Shown here piece by piece: positions 49,401 to 61,311 of a stretch of 61,311 nt of DNA. The stretch is from Scedosporium boydii. Taxonomy: Eukaryota; Ascomycota; Sordariomycetes; Microascales; Microascaceae. The notes below the pieces were generated by a model. It worked only from the letters and a program-made list of their open reading frames with translations, had not been told where the DNA came from and ran no database searches. Positions within the stretch are counted from its first letter, which is position 1. Every line of letters begins with the position of its first letter. Made by a program: the position numbers and the translations under genes. The stretch lies in contig NJFT01000238.1 in assembly GCA_002221725.1 (NCBI GenBank), forward strand, positions 1 through 61,311, read 5' to 3'.

Positions 49401-52400
49401 CCTTGATGATCGTTCTCCTCCACCAGTGATAGTTGTGGGTCTCTTCCCACGTGTGCTATTGCGCTATCTCCCTATTGAGTAGCATCACTGACCTGGCTTG
49501 TCTGGCTCGTCTGCGGGCCAGGCTGGCTACCTCAGGCGTATCAACTTCTCAAGGTACGGGTGTGGGGTATAATATCCTTCAATGTCGTAGTTCACACCTT
49601 TGGACTTCGTCGTGTCAACTTGAATGGAAATCTGCTCGTCACCAGCTCCGCAGCGTTAACTTGAGGGCGTAGCGACATTGAAGTGTCGGCAGGTGTACGA
49701 GCACTCGCGGCAGTATTGATATTCCCACCAATGTCGTATGGACTTGGTGAAGTGTCAATCTTGCGGAGACGAGATAATTCGATCTGGAGAAATATTCACG
49801 CGGCATCCTCGGTACGGGGTAATACAACACTGAACATGAACAAGACATGGGGTTGTCCCCCCACGTTTCAACGACAAGACCAAAGGGCATTGGGCATGAC
49901 CGCTTCGAGGACAAGTTTTAGATTGCAGGAACAAGAGGTTTCTTTTTTTCGAGAAATCTGAAGCCAAACAATTCCCTTGTCGGCAGACAGACCACAAGAG
50001 CAACACATGGCATCCTTCGGCGTTCATGCTGCCTCGGTAGTTCGTGCTTCATGCTGTCGTGGTCGACCGTCAGACCAGTCGTTCCTTCAGGACCACGCAC
50101 GGTCCAGCCCAATCAACTGATCGAGGGCGCGAAGCAGGTGTCCATGCTGCGACGGGTGGTACACACCATGATGCAGAGTTTAAAGGACACGGCGCCTGGT
50201 TGGGATGGTCTGCCAGTTCATTCGCGTACCTGCAGAGGTTTTGTATCAGATTGGATCAAGGGAGTGTGTGGTTCCCCCACCCACGTTCGAAAGTAGTTAG
50301 TAATCCACCAACGAAGAAGCAAAGGCCAGCACGAAGCACGAAGCAATCAAATGTGAACGATTGAGAGAAATGATGGGGCGGCCGCCCCAGAGGTTGGTGG
50401 TAGATAATACCAGGTGTGGATCAATTGCAAATAGCTCATTTGATGTGCCTTGTTGCTGGCCTGGGCACCACGAGAACTGCCTCCGCCTAGGCTTGGCAGA
50501 AACTTCCATTCTTCCGCCCGAAGCTGCCTTTCCGTCCATTATCGTGTGGCCCGATTTCGATGCCGACCATGGTTCGTGAATGTGAAGAATCTCGCCGGCA
50601 GATGAGCAAAGGTGGTCCAGGCTCATTGAGCCTCGTTCGAGAAGGCAAGTACCAAGTGCCGCGAGATGACGGAACCTCGCTTTTACGTCGCTTTTACGAA
50701 GGCAGTTATGTCTTCGCAGGAAGATGAAATCATCTTCTTGTGAGTTTCTAAGGATCATTCCATCAAACGAAATTTATCCTTTTTCGTAAAATAGGAAAAT
50801 AAACTATTCGTCGATCTACCCACGCATCAAAGCAACATCGTCCCAAGTCCAGTGATAGGACCAACGGATGCGAGCCCTCGACTGATTCCTTAAACCGTCG
50901 ATCAGGCACATCAAACTCGTGGCGCAAGAACATGGTGGGATGGTGATAAGAGGTTATTTTCCCAATGCCTACCAACCAGCAACCCCGAAAAGGAAGAGAA
51001 AGAAGAAGAAGAAGAAGAAAAAGGAAAATCAACAATCTCGAGTTGCAAGCTAGCCCACTATTGCTAGTCGATTTGCCAATATTTACCCCATCTGGAACAC
51101 TGCGGCTGGCTTCGACGAAGCAGCTCGGCACCGAAATCAAGTGGGGACTTGATGTTCGGTGTTCGCGATGCGATGGAGGCGGCCTGCTCTGTAGGCCAAG
51201 CTTCAGCCATCGAGACTGGTGCGCACTTCGTAGCATGCAGAAATGGACAAATGTTTTGGAGAGCCCAGCCTCTTCGAGGCCAGACTATCATCATTTAATT
51301 GAGTTGGTGCTACAAAGTAAGAAACTAGTTCAGTCGACTTGTGTTGTTTCGCCTCGAACCTTATGCACAAGAATACGCAACTATCAGGCTACACTTGCAG
51401 GTCCGATTCTCTGGTTATTTTGATTCACCCTGAAATCGGGCTGCAATGCGGAAAGATGTCGACTGGAATTGCCCCGTACGAAGGACGAAGGATTGAGAGC
51501 ACCTCGACACTAGATAGACCAAAAGGATGGAGTGCTTGGCGCATTCGGTATTCTACCTTCTACTACATATTCCTATCTCGCTTCGATTTGCGGCTTAAAG
51601 CCACGGTTCATCACAGCCGGGTTTGCAGGCCGATCACACTTGCGGCCAACTTGAAGGCCGTGATGGTCAAACCCGCCGACTACTTGTACAATTGATAGCT
51701 GTGTCTGGGCATCTTGCCAGCGTATTGGCTGATACAAATGGAAGAGAAATTTGATCAATACGTTCGCAACATCCACAATCTCACACACCCCCAAGAGCAA
51801 AAACTCTTCACTCATCTCACTCATTTTCCAACCACCAAATATAACTTTGCAAAATGCATCCATCACGAGATCCTCATCCAACAACAAATTCCCGCACACT
51901 AATGCTCACTCCCTTCATCCTTCGCAATTATTTCGGGGCCTAATAATGGATCCCACTCGTCTCTTACTCAGACCCTCCTTGTTATTGAACCCCTGTTACG
52001 CTGATCAAGGCCCGCAGCTGCGCATCCCAAGATGGGCAAGCCGCCGATCATCCAATGCCAATACCGAAACTATCCCCAACTTCGTATGGCAGATGTGTAT
52101 TTTCGTAGTGGAGCGGGTTACGGGCTTCGGAGAGCCACTTTTTGAGGCTCTCAGTTCACTCACATACTTCGTAGTACCGACTACACTCTGATTTTGCGCT
52201 TAGAACGCTATATTGTCAAGTAGTGTTGTGTAGTATTGTTCCTTCCAAAATTCTCCAGGTCGCCTCAGCGGAAAGAACAAACACCCCCGTGAAACGCGGA
52301 AATATGAGATGTAAATCACGCCTACATTCCGGCTAGATGAGCGATTCGTACAGGGCTGGACCAGGTTGTCAGTGAGCCAGCCAAAATCTTTCCATCGGTA

Positions 52401-55400
52401 ACCTAGGAAGAGAGATCCTGCTGGGTGGTAACAGGCGACGGAGGAGGCGTACTTCGTAGCCATTGGACGATCCACTTGGTGTATTAATTCGCCGGATACC
52501 AAGGCCCAAATGACAGCCTCAGGGTTCACACTCCACAGTGGCCAACCAGTCGACGTCCATCGATCCTCAGCTGCAGTGGAGCAGGGATTTTGAATCCGCC
52601 GAAGACACCACTTTTGTCCATGAAAGGCTTGCGTCGATGTTGCGTTGGATCCACGAAGGAATGCACAAGTGGTAGGCCTGCCATGTGGCAGTCACCAACT
52701 CACCGAAGGCCATCCCATTCCAAGTAAACATATGTTACATTGTGAGATTTACACCTCAGCAGGTAATCTTCCATGTCATCTTCAGCCCAGCTAAACCACC
52801 CCTCTCATTGGAGAATGTACGGGGTTTCATCCTCCAACGTAGCCTTCCTCCGCGTTCCCTCCAGATATTATGCCCAGATTAGGAATAACAGGAGCAATTT
52901 CAGCACGCCTTATTCCCATCGACGTGGTCCCTATTATCTGCAGTGGATCATTATCGAGTCCTATAAGGCAAGTGATAAACACGAAGATGGGCGCCACGAA
53001 ATCCCTGCCGTTGACGGCTGACAGCCAGCCCGTATTCCCTATTCCCGAATCCCTGGGCCTGGACACGAATCCATATTATCGTCGTCCATTGTCTAGGGAG
53101 ACCTTGTCCTTTTCAGCTCCCAGTCGAAGAGAGATGATGAAGAGCAAACAATTCCAGCTCCGCATTATTAGTTGCATCCTCGGATCCTGCAAGAAAAAAG
53201 CAAATAATTGACCCGCACCACCCTGAAGGCCAATGGAAATATTTGTCATGGATGTTTTGGGGGCCTCATTTCGGGGCCAATTTTGGGAGGGCGTGTATGT
53301 AGGGAAAATAAGAAGAAAAAAAATTCACACTTCTTTCTCATTGATCCAAGTCTCCACATCTCCAAGTCGGCGCCGACGCGGCCGGTCTTGGGGGATCCAC
53401 TCTTCGGAGCTGGCAGCGGGCATGCAGGAACGGTGGGTGACGAAAAAGAAAAGAGAAAAAAAACATGGGAGGAGTTTCATAGAAAGAGATTCCGAGTTCT
53501 CACATTGAAGATGCGCTTTTGAGAGGTCCAAGTGCAATTTGCAAGCCCTCCAGAGAATCGAAAGCGAGGAATTTTGACTCCATGGAGGATACTGCGGCTC
53601 CATTTGATCAATTGATTTGATGTCTCTAGGACGCTACTTCGTTCACGACCGCGAACCTGACAGCGGTAGCGGCTGCGGCTGGTGATCCACTTTGAACTAG
53701 GCTTCTAGCTGGTGATCGCAAGCCGATGGATCTACACCATGGATCCTTCTCCACACGATCATGGACATCGCCTAGCGAGGCAATCCCAACGGTCGTCTGT
53801 TCCATTCAGGCGCTCAGACCTACCCTCTCCACTACACCACGAAGCATTCTTCGTAGTGTAGTGTAGTTGTGAGGTGGAGGCAAGTTTCTATCTACAAAGT
53901 ACGAAGCGCGAAATCCCTGCGGCTGTGATGCGACGGCGTGGAAATAATCTCGGTTTGCAATAGATCTGTCATCGATAACACGACCTACGAAGTAGTGGTG
54001 GTTCATTACCAGCTCGGCGGTACCAAAGGAATGGTGTATACAATGTCTCGAACTCTTCCCCTTTGGCTGTTTCGGCTACCGCTCAACCTAGAGAGGGTCT
54101 GCAGAAACAGAGAATAACTTTATTCACGCAGGTTGGGGGCTTGAGTGAACGGCCGCGGCATTAGGTTTGTGCAGTGGCGAAGGCGCCAGTGCAATTTCTC
54201 CATCACGGCATCTCCGATTGCCGTGGTCCGCGAGGCTGGGTTTAATCTCGGCGCCAAGGAGAAGCGCTTCAAATCCGGGAAAGAATCGTATGAAGCAGGT
54301 CACTCGTGATGAAGTATTTTTTTTCTTTCCAATGCTAGGAGCCGGATATCAGTGCGTTGATTGCCCCAAATGAGACATATGGTCAAAGGTTATTTTAAGC
54401 AGCCGACGCCGAGACACTTGTGCTTCTCGCTATCACTTTAGCAATGCCTGCCGAGATACTTCGTACTCTACGAGTAGATGGAATTAGCGCCTTGTCAGTG
54501 CAGCTGCATGTTTTTTCTATTATCGAAGATACTGAAAAGGTTTGGGGGAAATATCGAAGTGAAAAAGAAAAATTGAAACAAAAACTGGGGCGCAACTGTA
54601 ATAGTGTTATATATCAGGGTACGGCTCCAATTTTCCAACACGAACCGGATAACCCAAGTGGCAATGGCTCAGTGGCTCCCCATACTGACGAGCTACATGG
54701 GTTGAGGCGGCGGCGTGGAAACCGTTCTGGTCAAACCGGTTCGTGGGAGGAAAAGGGAACAAAAGGGTTGGGTACCAAAAGGGGAGAAGCGATTTTTTTG
54801 GGGGCTGCTAGATCGACGTCCCAGTCTCGAGAGGTACTTCCGGATTTTGGGAATAGCCTCCCGAAGTGATCCCGGAGTACTTGGAGATTGAGCGGCTTAT
54901 GTAAACGGGCCTTCCAGAGGTTTGTGGTTCGAATCGGTCCGTGGCCTCTTTTTTCTTTTTTTTTTCTGTCCTTGGATGATCTTGGGGATAACTCCTGAGA
55001 CATCACCTACATTAAGATTGTAGTCGCCTCGTCAGCTAGCTATGCAGTTCTAACCGAGTTACCCAGTGGGCAGGCAAAGATCCAACTGAAGCAAAAAGCA
55101 AAGCAAGCCATCTGCCGATACCCGCATCGTACACACCAGTTGTGATATGCTTGGTTCCCGGAGACGGGAAGATCCCTCTGCGCCTCACTCGTGGGAAGAC
55201 TTACCTGTCCGAGCCTCACCAACAGCCTCCAAACCATCAGAAAGTCTGCCGTCTTACTCCAAATCGGCATAATAACTCGCAGATCCTTCAATTCCTTCCC
55301 GTACGATGATCTACTTACTCTCCTTTCTATCCATTCATCGCCAGACCCTTTCATCTCAAGAGTTCGCGCCTTACGAGATCCCTGCGCCTCCATGATCCAC

Positions 55401-58274
55401 CGGGTAAAATGCTCAAGGGGCAAGAAAACCCGCGGCTGCACGACCTTTTCCCGCGTCTAATCTTTATATTGGATAAGATAATGGTGGTTCTTATTGTAAG
55501 ATGATCATTCATGGATGCTGTACGAGGCGGGAAAAGTACAAAGCGCGTAAGACGCAGGATGCGCTTGGAGGATCAACTGCACGGATCGTCAGAGATATAG
55601 AGAACAGGTTGAGGCTGTGCTTTTCCCTGCTTCCTTTTCCCACCCCCATCGGAGAATATGCAGTGATCCTTTGGGGATGGATAAGCCATCGTGTAGATTC
55701 TTGGGATGGGGCCGGAGTAACCGTTGTCCGCGGCATGGAGTCCTTTCAGCGGCCGCCGGAGGTGAGAGGTAGTAGGTAGGTTGAGGTTGGCTGTGGGTGG
55801 TCTATTATTAACATTCAGTGAGCACGGCATCACAGCCATCTTCGATGCCCCGGTTCGGGCTCTAATCGGGGATATTCGTCGTAGGCTTCGCGCAGGTGAT
55901 TTTGATAAGTATGTCTTAACGGTGAAAGTCGGTCTGGCATTTGACGGTTGACGGGATAGGATCGATTCTCTTGGAGATCGACGGCTGTGGCTTGATTTTA
56001 CCATGAGACCTGCTCCAGTCACTCGTTCGCGTAAGCTAGAACACAGAGGCCTGCTGGGTTCTTCCAACAGCGACACGTTCATGACCTCCGGATGAGTGCC
56101 TAAGCCATATCTCATAGACCGCCAAGTCAACGACGCTGTTCATGAATCTAAGCAACGTCTTCTTCCTCTCGTAGGGCTTTTCATGTTCCGGTACTTTGCC
56201 ACTACCCCCGGGGGAGAAAGGGGGGGAGGGCTGTGATAAAACTGCACCCTCATAAGAATATCGCCTTCAGCCATATCTTTCCAGTAGAAGCGGATGTCCA
56301 AACATGTCACATCGCAAGATTATCATCCTTAAATCCTATACTAGGCGGTATATACCATCATCATCCCTGTGACGTCGGGGAAACACTATTGTTACGGTGA
56401 GCTGTTCCTTCGGAGTCTAGTACTTTGTAGGCGAAAGATAAACCCGCTACTATTGATCACTACAACTATTTCCTCGAGTGCGCCTAGATCCCGATTAAGA
56501 GCAGGATAGGGGAACTTGAAAAAAGAAAAGAGAAAAAAAGATCAAATCCCAATTTTGTAACGGCCTCTGCTTCGACTCCCCGTGACATGGGGGATGAGGT
56601 TATATCTCGGTGAAAACAGTACGTGAGTAGCGGCATAGCCTCCTTTAGAAGCTCGATATGGTTTGACCGAGGAGCCTGTCGGTATTTGCTCTGGGCCACC
56701 TTCTGCGGCAGGGGGAGGTGTACTTGTGTCAGTTCTACTCGAGCAGGTGTCTTCCTCTCTCAGTTATCAGGCTTTGTATCCAGTGAAAACTATCCGAGGG
56801 TCATTGATAATGCTGGAATCGTGAGAGTAATAACTTCGAGAGTCCCAACATGGCTAATGAGTTGATAAAATCGATACAGTGACATATATAGATGGCGGTG
56901 AGTCGAGAGCATTTCATTCGAGGAGGACTAGTTTAGGAAAGAAACCAAAACGGGAAGAGGGACCGCCCTCTTAGATATCTCCACTACCTGACCTCACCTT
57001 TGCGCAAACTTCTTCGACATCGGCTCGATGTAAGTGAACTAGCTCAACGGTGGGGGAATGCTCGTTTGCACACCAGGTGCTCGAACTACAGAAAATGTGT
57101 CTACAGGTCGCTCCATAAGGGGAGAAGAAGAAGGGATATGAGAGTGTCTTACCCCCTTACCTCAAGACCCGAGCTTCGTTCAGCAGGCTCGTGATATACG
57201 CACCACTGGCCGGATACCAATTCGGACCATCCATGTGAAGTGAGCATCGCTGCTACGGTCCATGAGAGAGAGAGATGGGACATCGCCAACTTCTAACCCT
57301 CGCTGAGACTCGAACTGTCCCCAAAGAGTAGCCACACTCTCACACTTCTCTTTACCAAAGGAAATTACAACAGTACGGAACATGATATACCAAAAGCCGA
57401 AACCTAGAATTTCAGTACACAAGTTTACTATTACTATTAATCCCAGCCCACAAACCCATCCATGCGCTCCACATGGGGCTGCCAACCGAGCCGAATCCGT
57501 ACATGTCCCAAGTCATTGACAAAAAGGGCAGATCGAATTGTCCTCCAATACTCAACAGCATGCGTCCCCTTTGTGAAGGGGTGGCAGAAACGCTTGAGCA
57601 AAAAGGTTATGAGTGTAACGAAGAGCCACGACGTCCCGATGAAAGGCCCGTCCATATCATGTCTGAAAAAGGGGGTCGTGTGTTTGGACTCGGAGAGACC
57701 AAAAGACGTCCAGAGAGAAGGAAAAAAAGATTAAAAAAAACCATTCCGGTAGAATGATTAAAAAGCGATTTTTGGAAAAGGGGTATGACGGTCTTGCTCC
57801 CAGACAAGATGTCTGAGAAAACAAGGACAAGAATGTAAAATGAGCAAGAAACGGGAAACATCAAGGCCATCCCGCATTTTCAGAGGCGCGTGACAAGAAC
57901 GAGGGAGCCAGAGCTCCCGGGCCAACTCCCAACCACACAGGACAAGTGAAACATGAGAAAGACGTGGAAAGAAAAAAGAAAGAGAAACGCCACGCCTGAG
58001 ACCGTTCGCAATACATACAGAGACCCCCAACATCTTTCTCTACCTGCTCCTGCCGCCTTCCTCATTTCAGCCATGTCTTCATGGTGGATTCTTACTTCCC
58101 ATACACAATCCAGAAACCATCCTCATATTAAGGAGCAGGGAGAATGAGCCCATTATAAATAGTATTCCAACCGAGAAATAAAACAGAAGAACGTAACGGA
58201 GAGGGGAGAAAAGCCGTTTCATTCACCAAGCATTAGAAATGTATAGAATATATGTTCTCTTTGGTGGCGTCCCG
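46435..58274. other. Gene desert of almost 12 kb
   Basis: No open frame resembles a protein family and none exceeds about 185 codons. The left edge must contain the promoter and leader of the CBM48-like gene; the right edge holds the 3' region of the Sur2 gene. The interval has five of the eleven TACTTCGTA motifs in the window (49308, 52165, 52450, 53986, 54457) and the hairpin at 53830-53863. No transposon, rRNA or tRNA was recognised. Candidate single frames at 51751-52191, 52870-53211 and 54420-54869 have no family likeness. Confidence 0.45.
53830..53863. repeat. Perfect-looking short hairpin
   Basis: Left arm CACTACACCACGAAG (53830-53844) and right arm CTTCGTAGTGTAGTG (53849-53863) pair at 14 of 15 positions around a CATT loop. 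Outer flanks (CCTCTCC... and ...GTGAGG) show further weaker symmetry. It sits in the gene desert. Confidence 0.8.
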
Positions 58275-59519
58275 TTACCTCGCCTTCCTCGTTGCGGTTC
58301 CGTTCGACTTTGTCGCCTTTCCGTTCGCTTGCTTTTCATGAAGGGCCGCCTCCGCCACTTTCTGGCGTTCCTTCTCGGCGCGATCGCCGACGTACATGGT
58401 GTTGAGAAGCCGATCCCAGAAAGTGAAGAAGGGCTGAGAGAAGTTGGTCTTGATTCCCCAGGTCTGGTGATGGATATCGTGGTACGCGGCGTTGTTGCTG
58501 GTAATGTGCTGCATGGGGTCCCAGGGGAGGGAGTATCCGCAGTGGTCATCGACGGTCTTGACGGTTGAGAAGCTGAAGAAGAACATGCCTTGGCGCATGG
58601 TCATACCCGTGAGTTTGTATGCAAGGCCAGCACCGACGGTATCGAGGAGGAAGCCCTCGAAGGGGTGATTGTAGAGGGCGCCGTAGGCATAGGGTACGTA
58701 GAGACGGTGGTGCCGCGAGTGGAAGGTGGCTTTGAGAGTGTGGTTTGTTAGTCGCAGTTCTCAATCGCAAGGAAACAGAGGGACCACCAATCATCACTTA
58801 CCGTACATCCACTTGTTCGTGTGCATGATCCTGTGGAGGAAATACTGCCAAGTATCGAGGAAGATGATGGCAAGGAAGAGCTGAATGCCGGGAATGGCGA
58901 GCCAGTAGATGGCCTTTGCCACCATCAACTCCCAATTCGCGAACGCAGGAACAACAAGTCCGTCCGATCCGCCGAGCTCAGTCGTGAGGAAGGGGTAATA
59001 TCCACCCGCGAGAGCGCCGGCGATCAGAGGATGCGACGAAGCCATGTTCTTGGAGATGGAAGCGGCGTTGAGCCCGAGGACTCCAAGGAGATGTGGAAGC
59101 GCCCTTTGGGCAAGGCGAACCCTCCTAGCCCAGACTGCAACGTCATAGTCCTCCTTGCCCGTGAGCTGCGGCGGGTCGCTAATGGATAGAAAGGCTGCGG
59201 TGGCCATCTGGATAATCTGCTGGAGAATGACATCGCGCGCCACTTCGTACCGCGTCGCGTGATTCCTCCGCACGATCTCTTCTGGGGTGTGCAGCCGGTA
59301 CTGCGGCCAGATGTCGTAGATATCGACAATGTGGAAAAATATTGACACGATCCAGTACACAATGACGGGCAGGATCATGGAGAGCCAAAAGTCGGAGACG
59401 AAGGGGAGAAGGTCGGTCACCTCGGAGACGGTGTAGTCGGGGAGCGGCGGCAGCGTCATATCGATCGTGGCGTTCGCCATGGCTGCAGTGGCAGTCCCTT
59501 GGAAGCTATCATTAACCAT
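58275..59519 (-). CDS. SUR2: Sphinganine C4-hydroxylase (Sur2)
   Basis: Two exons, 58802-59519 and 58275-58729 (intron 72 nt), give 390 residues. The enzyme adds the C4 hydroxyl that turns dihydrosphingosine into phytosphingosine in the endoplasmic reticulum. It belongs to the fatty-acid hydroxylase family with a di-iron site: the histidine boxes HRIMH, HSRHH and HDIHH are all present. Several hydrophobic segments flank them, for example LSMILPVIVYWIVSIFF near the N-terminus and IQLFLAIIFLDTWQYFL just before the first box. The junction restores TNKWMYATFHSRHH, exactly the family's pattern. The C-terminus ends in a Lys/Thr-rich tail (KATKSNGTATRKAR), which may act in ER retention. Length fits the family (about 340-400). 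Confidence 0.95.
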
Positions 59520-61138
59520 GATGGAGTGGTGGTTAAGAGGGTTAAGACGAGACCGCCAAAAAAAAAGGTCTCTGAAAAATCAAACAAGCTTTTCGATCGC
59601 CGTGTAAATATGCAGGAACTGCACTAAGATAGTGTGAAAGGGGCGGGCCCGAAATCGGATTTAACGGTTCGGATTGGGAGGATTAATTGGAGCAGGTCCT
59701 TCAATCGCGTCTTGGGTGGTGGGTGATATACAAAGACCAGGTCGTGGAGGAGAAACAGTCGATCGAGGGATGCTTCACTGTTTCCAGGACGGACGCGAGA
59801 TCATCGACTTCCATAACACTGTCGATGTTGGCTGAAACTGCACCCACAAACAGATATAAAGAAAACTGAAAAAGGAGCGTAGGGGGTGGTGGCAAAGGTG
59901 GCACGGGGAAGTTGGATGGGGACAAGGTGTTGTGGTGTGATATCACTCCTCCAGAGATAATCTCTCAGCCGTTTTCAATTTCGCTGTTCAAAGTTCTCTC
60001 CTTCTCTGTTCCGGTGCAGCCGGAACTTTGGTTGGGCAACGGCGGACTTGGATCGTTCCTGCCAAGACCCCAGTACAGAGAACGAGTTCGAACCCAAAAG
60101 CATCAATGATTCGAGTACTGAGGTACACTGCAAAGTACACTGCACCACTGATGTACACAGTGCATGATGACAATGCTATGACATAATGGGACAAGCCTAG
60201 CAGGGATTCAATTGTGTCCCATCATCTCGGTGTCCGCGGAATTCACTCTTCATTATCACGACCCGCCCCTCGCTGCCCGGAGGCATTTAGGTATCCGAAA
60301 AACTACACACTGTGGAGTGACACATGGCTCAAGGAAATTTCTTGAAAACCGAAGAATCGTCTGAAGCTATGCGACTAGTGTACGATGCACACGAAATATG
60401 GAGCAATAACGGAAATTAGACAGGCATCCTCGTGCTTACTCGTCTGGCCTCGGACTCTTAACTTTAATCCGAATAGAGTAGACGTTGCACGAGATCTGCG
60501 CCAGTTCTTCGCTTTCGCTCGCTTTCACTCGACGAACACGCACGCTTTCAGGCGTTTAAGATCGAAGGATCTTGGAAACGAACGATACCACCTACATCCA
60601 CTGTATTTTGGAGGGTCACATTGGAGTGCCGTGCCTGAGAGACTGGAGAATTGGAGGTCCTACTGTGCGTGGCTGCCTTACGGCGAATGAGGATCAACAC
60701 GTGATTAATAATAATTGATTCCTTCATCTCAAGTGTAGCTGACGCCAAGTTAACTGATCGATGACTCTTCTCCTGAGATTGCAGTTAATACTCGGCTGCC
60801 GGTATAAACATTGTTCGACAACTGAATTGATGGCAGGCTTCTTGTCACAGAGAACCCATTCTGTGAAATCGTGGCTGAGGTCTAACGATCAATGAGCTTT
60901 GATCCATCAATTGATATGTATCCAAGTCCACTGCGCACCCTGGCTGCTTGTGGGGATGCCCCAGTTCTGAGCCTTACCATCTTCGAAGTTAGCCCAGCAG
61001 ACGTTGCGAGGTGATTAGTTCACTCGAATCCCCTGCTGAGATCAAGGAAGCGCCGGAGATTAACACCGAGCCTGTCGGATCGTAGTTGATCGAGCCTACC
61101 CGCTGGAAGTCCTCCAACAATAGCTTCACTTCGAAGAT
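59520..61138. other. Spacer between Sur2 and the tRNA gene
   Basis: About 1.6 kb with no recognisable gene. It starts with the Sur2 promoter region. Nothing else of note was seen. Confidence 0.45.
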
Positions 61139-61209
61139 GGCCTAGTGGCCCAATGGCAAGGCGTTTGACTACGAATCAAGAGATTGCAGGTTCGATCCCT
61201 GCCTAGGTC
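61139..61209 (+). tRNA. tRNA-Arg (anticodon ACG)
   Basis: A 71-nt cloverleaf without an intron. Acceptor GGCCTAG pairs with CTAGGTC (one G-T pair), D stem GCC with GGC, anticodon stem TTTGA with TCAAG, and T stem GCAGG with CCTGC around TTCGATC. The anticodon loop is CTACGAA, so the anticodon is ACG, reading CGN arginine codons (A34 is normally edited to inosine). A T7 run lies 21 nt downstream. Confidence 0.92.
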
Positions 61210-61230
61210 AAGAGGAAGTTGGATTCCTTC

Positions 61231-61237
61231 TTTTTTT
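61231..61237 (+). terminator. RNA polymerase III T-run terminator
   Basis: Seven T bases 21 nt beyond the tRNA 3' end, the usual Pol III stop signal. Confidence 0.7.
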
Positions 61238-61270
61238 GTTTCTCTTTTCTTCTCATTCATTGTTAGTTGC

Positions 61271-61296
<26 letters not shown>
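61271..61296. repeat. (CT)13 microsatellite
   Basis: Thirteen CT units, followed by GTCTC and a T run at the window end. Confidence 0.9.
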
Positions 61297-61302
<6 letters not shown>

Positions 61303-61311
61303 TTTTTTTTT

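Noticed and set aside
54880..54960. tRNA-like GGTTCGAATC box
   Set aside because: The T-loop motif is present, but the T stem and acceptor stem do not pair and no anticodon arm fits.
1..61311. CRISPR array, prophage or bacterial operon features
   Set aside because: No spaced direct-repeat array or bacterial-type gene organisation is present; all confident genes are eukaryotic with spliceosomal introns.

Overview
The window looks like nuclear DNA of a filamentous ascomycete (Pezizomycotina, probably Sordariomycetes-like). The evidence is: housekeeping genes split by short introns (50-140 nt, mostly GTAAGT-type donors), a fungal Zn2Cys6 regulator, fungal-specific families, A- and T-rich tracts in spacers, and degraded gene relics. 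The window starts with 31 T and ends in a CT repeat plus poly-T, so it may be a whole contig broken at low-complexity sequence.

Layout. 0-3.4 kb: spacer with a 10-bp tandem repeat. 3.4-5.9 kb (-): TFIIH helicase XPB/Ssl2. 6.3-6.6 kb: truncated copy of the 5' end of the next gene. 8.4-8.9 kb (+): small CHY zinc-finger protein (Hot13-like). 9.3-10.4 kb (-): proteasome subunit alpha-4 with a 7-nt microexon. 11.3-12.0 kb (+): possible secreted protein with a frame problem. 12.6-14.3 kb (-): Zn2Cys6 transcription factor. 14.3-18.4 kb: no gene seen. 18.4-20.2 kb (-): mitochondrial D-2-hydroxyglutarate/D-lactate dehydrogenase. 22.5-25.4 kb (+): alpha-actinin. 26.1-28.6 kb (-): VPS9-domain Rab GEF. 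28.6-38.3 kb: a relic-rich stretch with a broken protease-like gene, a possible coiled-coil membrane protein, and a SNF2 helicase fragment flanked by two copies of one C-terminal tail. 38.4-41.4 kb (+): Swc2/Vps72 with a Pro/Gln-rich tail. 43.2-46.4 kb (-): CBM48-like protein with a 1.9-kb first intron. 46.4-58.3 kb: almost 12 kb with no recognisable gene. 58.3-59.5 kb (-): sphinganine C4-hydroxylase Sur2. 61.1 kb (+): tRNA-Arg(ACG).

The intact genes serve unrelated core functions: transcription and repair, proteolysis, chromatin, cytoskeleton, endocytosis, lipid and carbon metabolism. They do not form a biosynthetic cluster. I found no convincing new multi-gene system. The points most worth checking are unusual gene structures (microexon, giant intron, alternative start), recent duplications and relics, and an over-represented 9-mer in the spacers. 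All gene models were spliced by eye from splice-site consensus, reading frame and remembered family sequence; none has been checked by alignment or RNA data.
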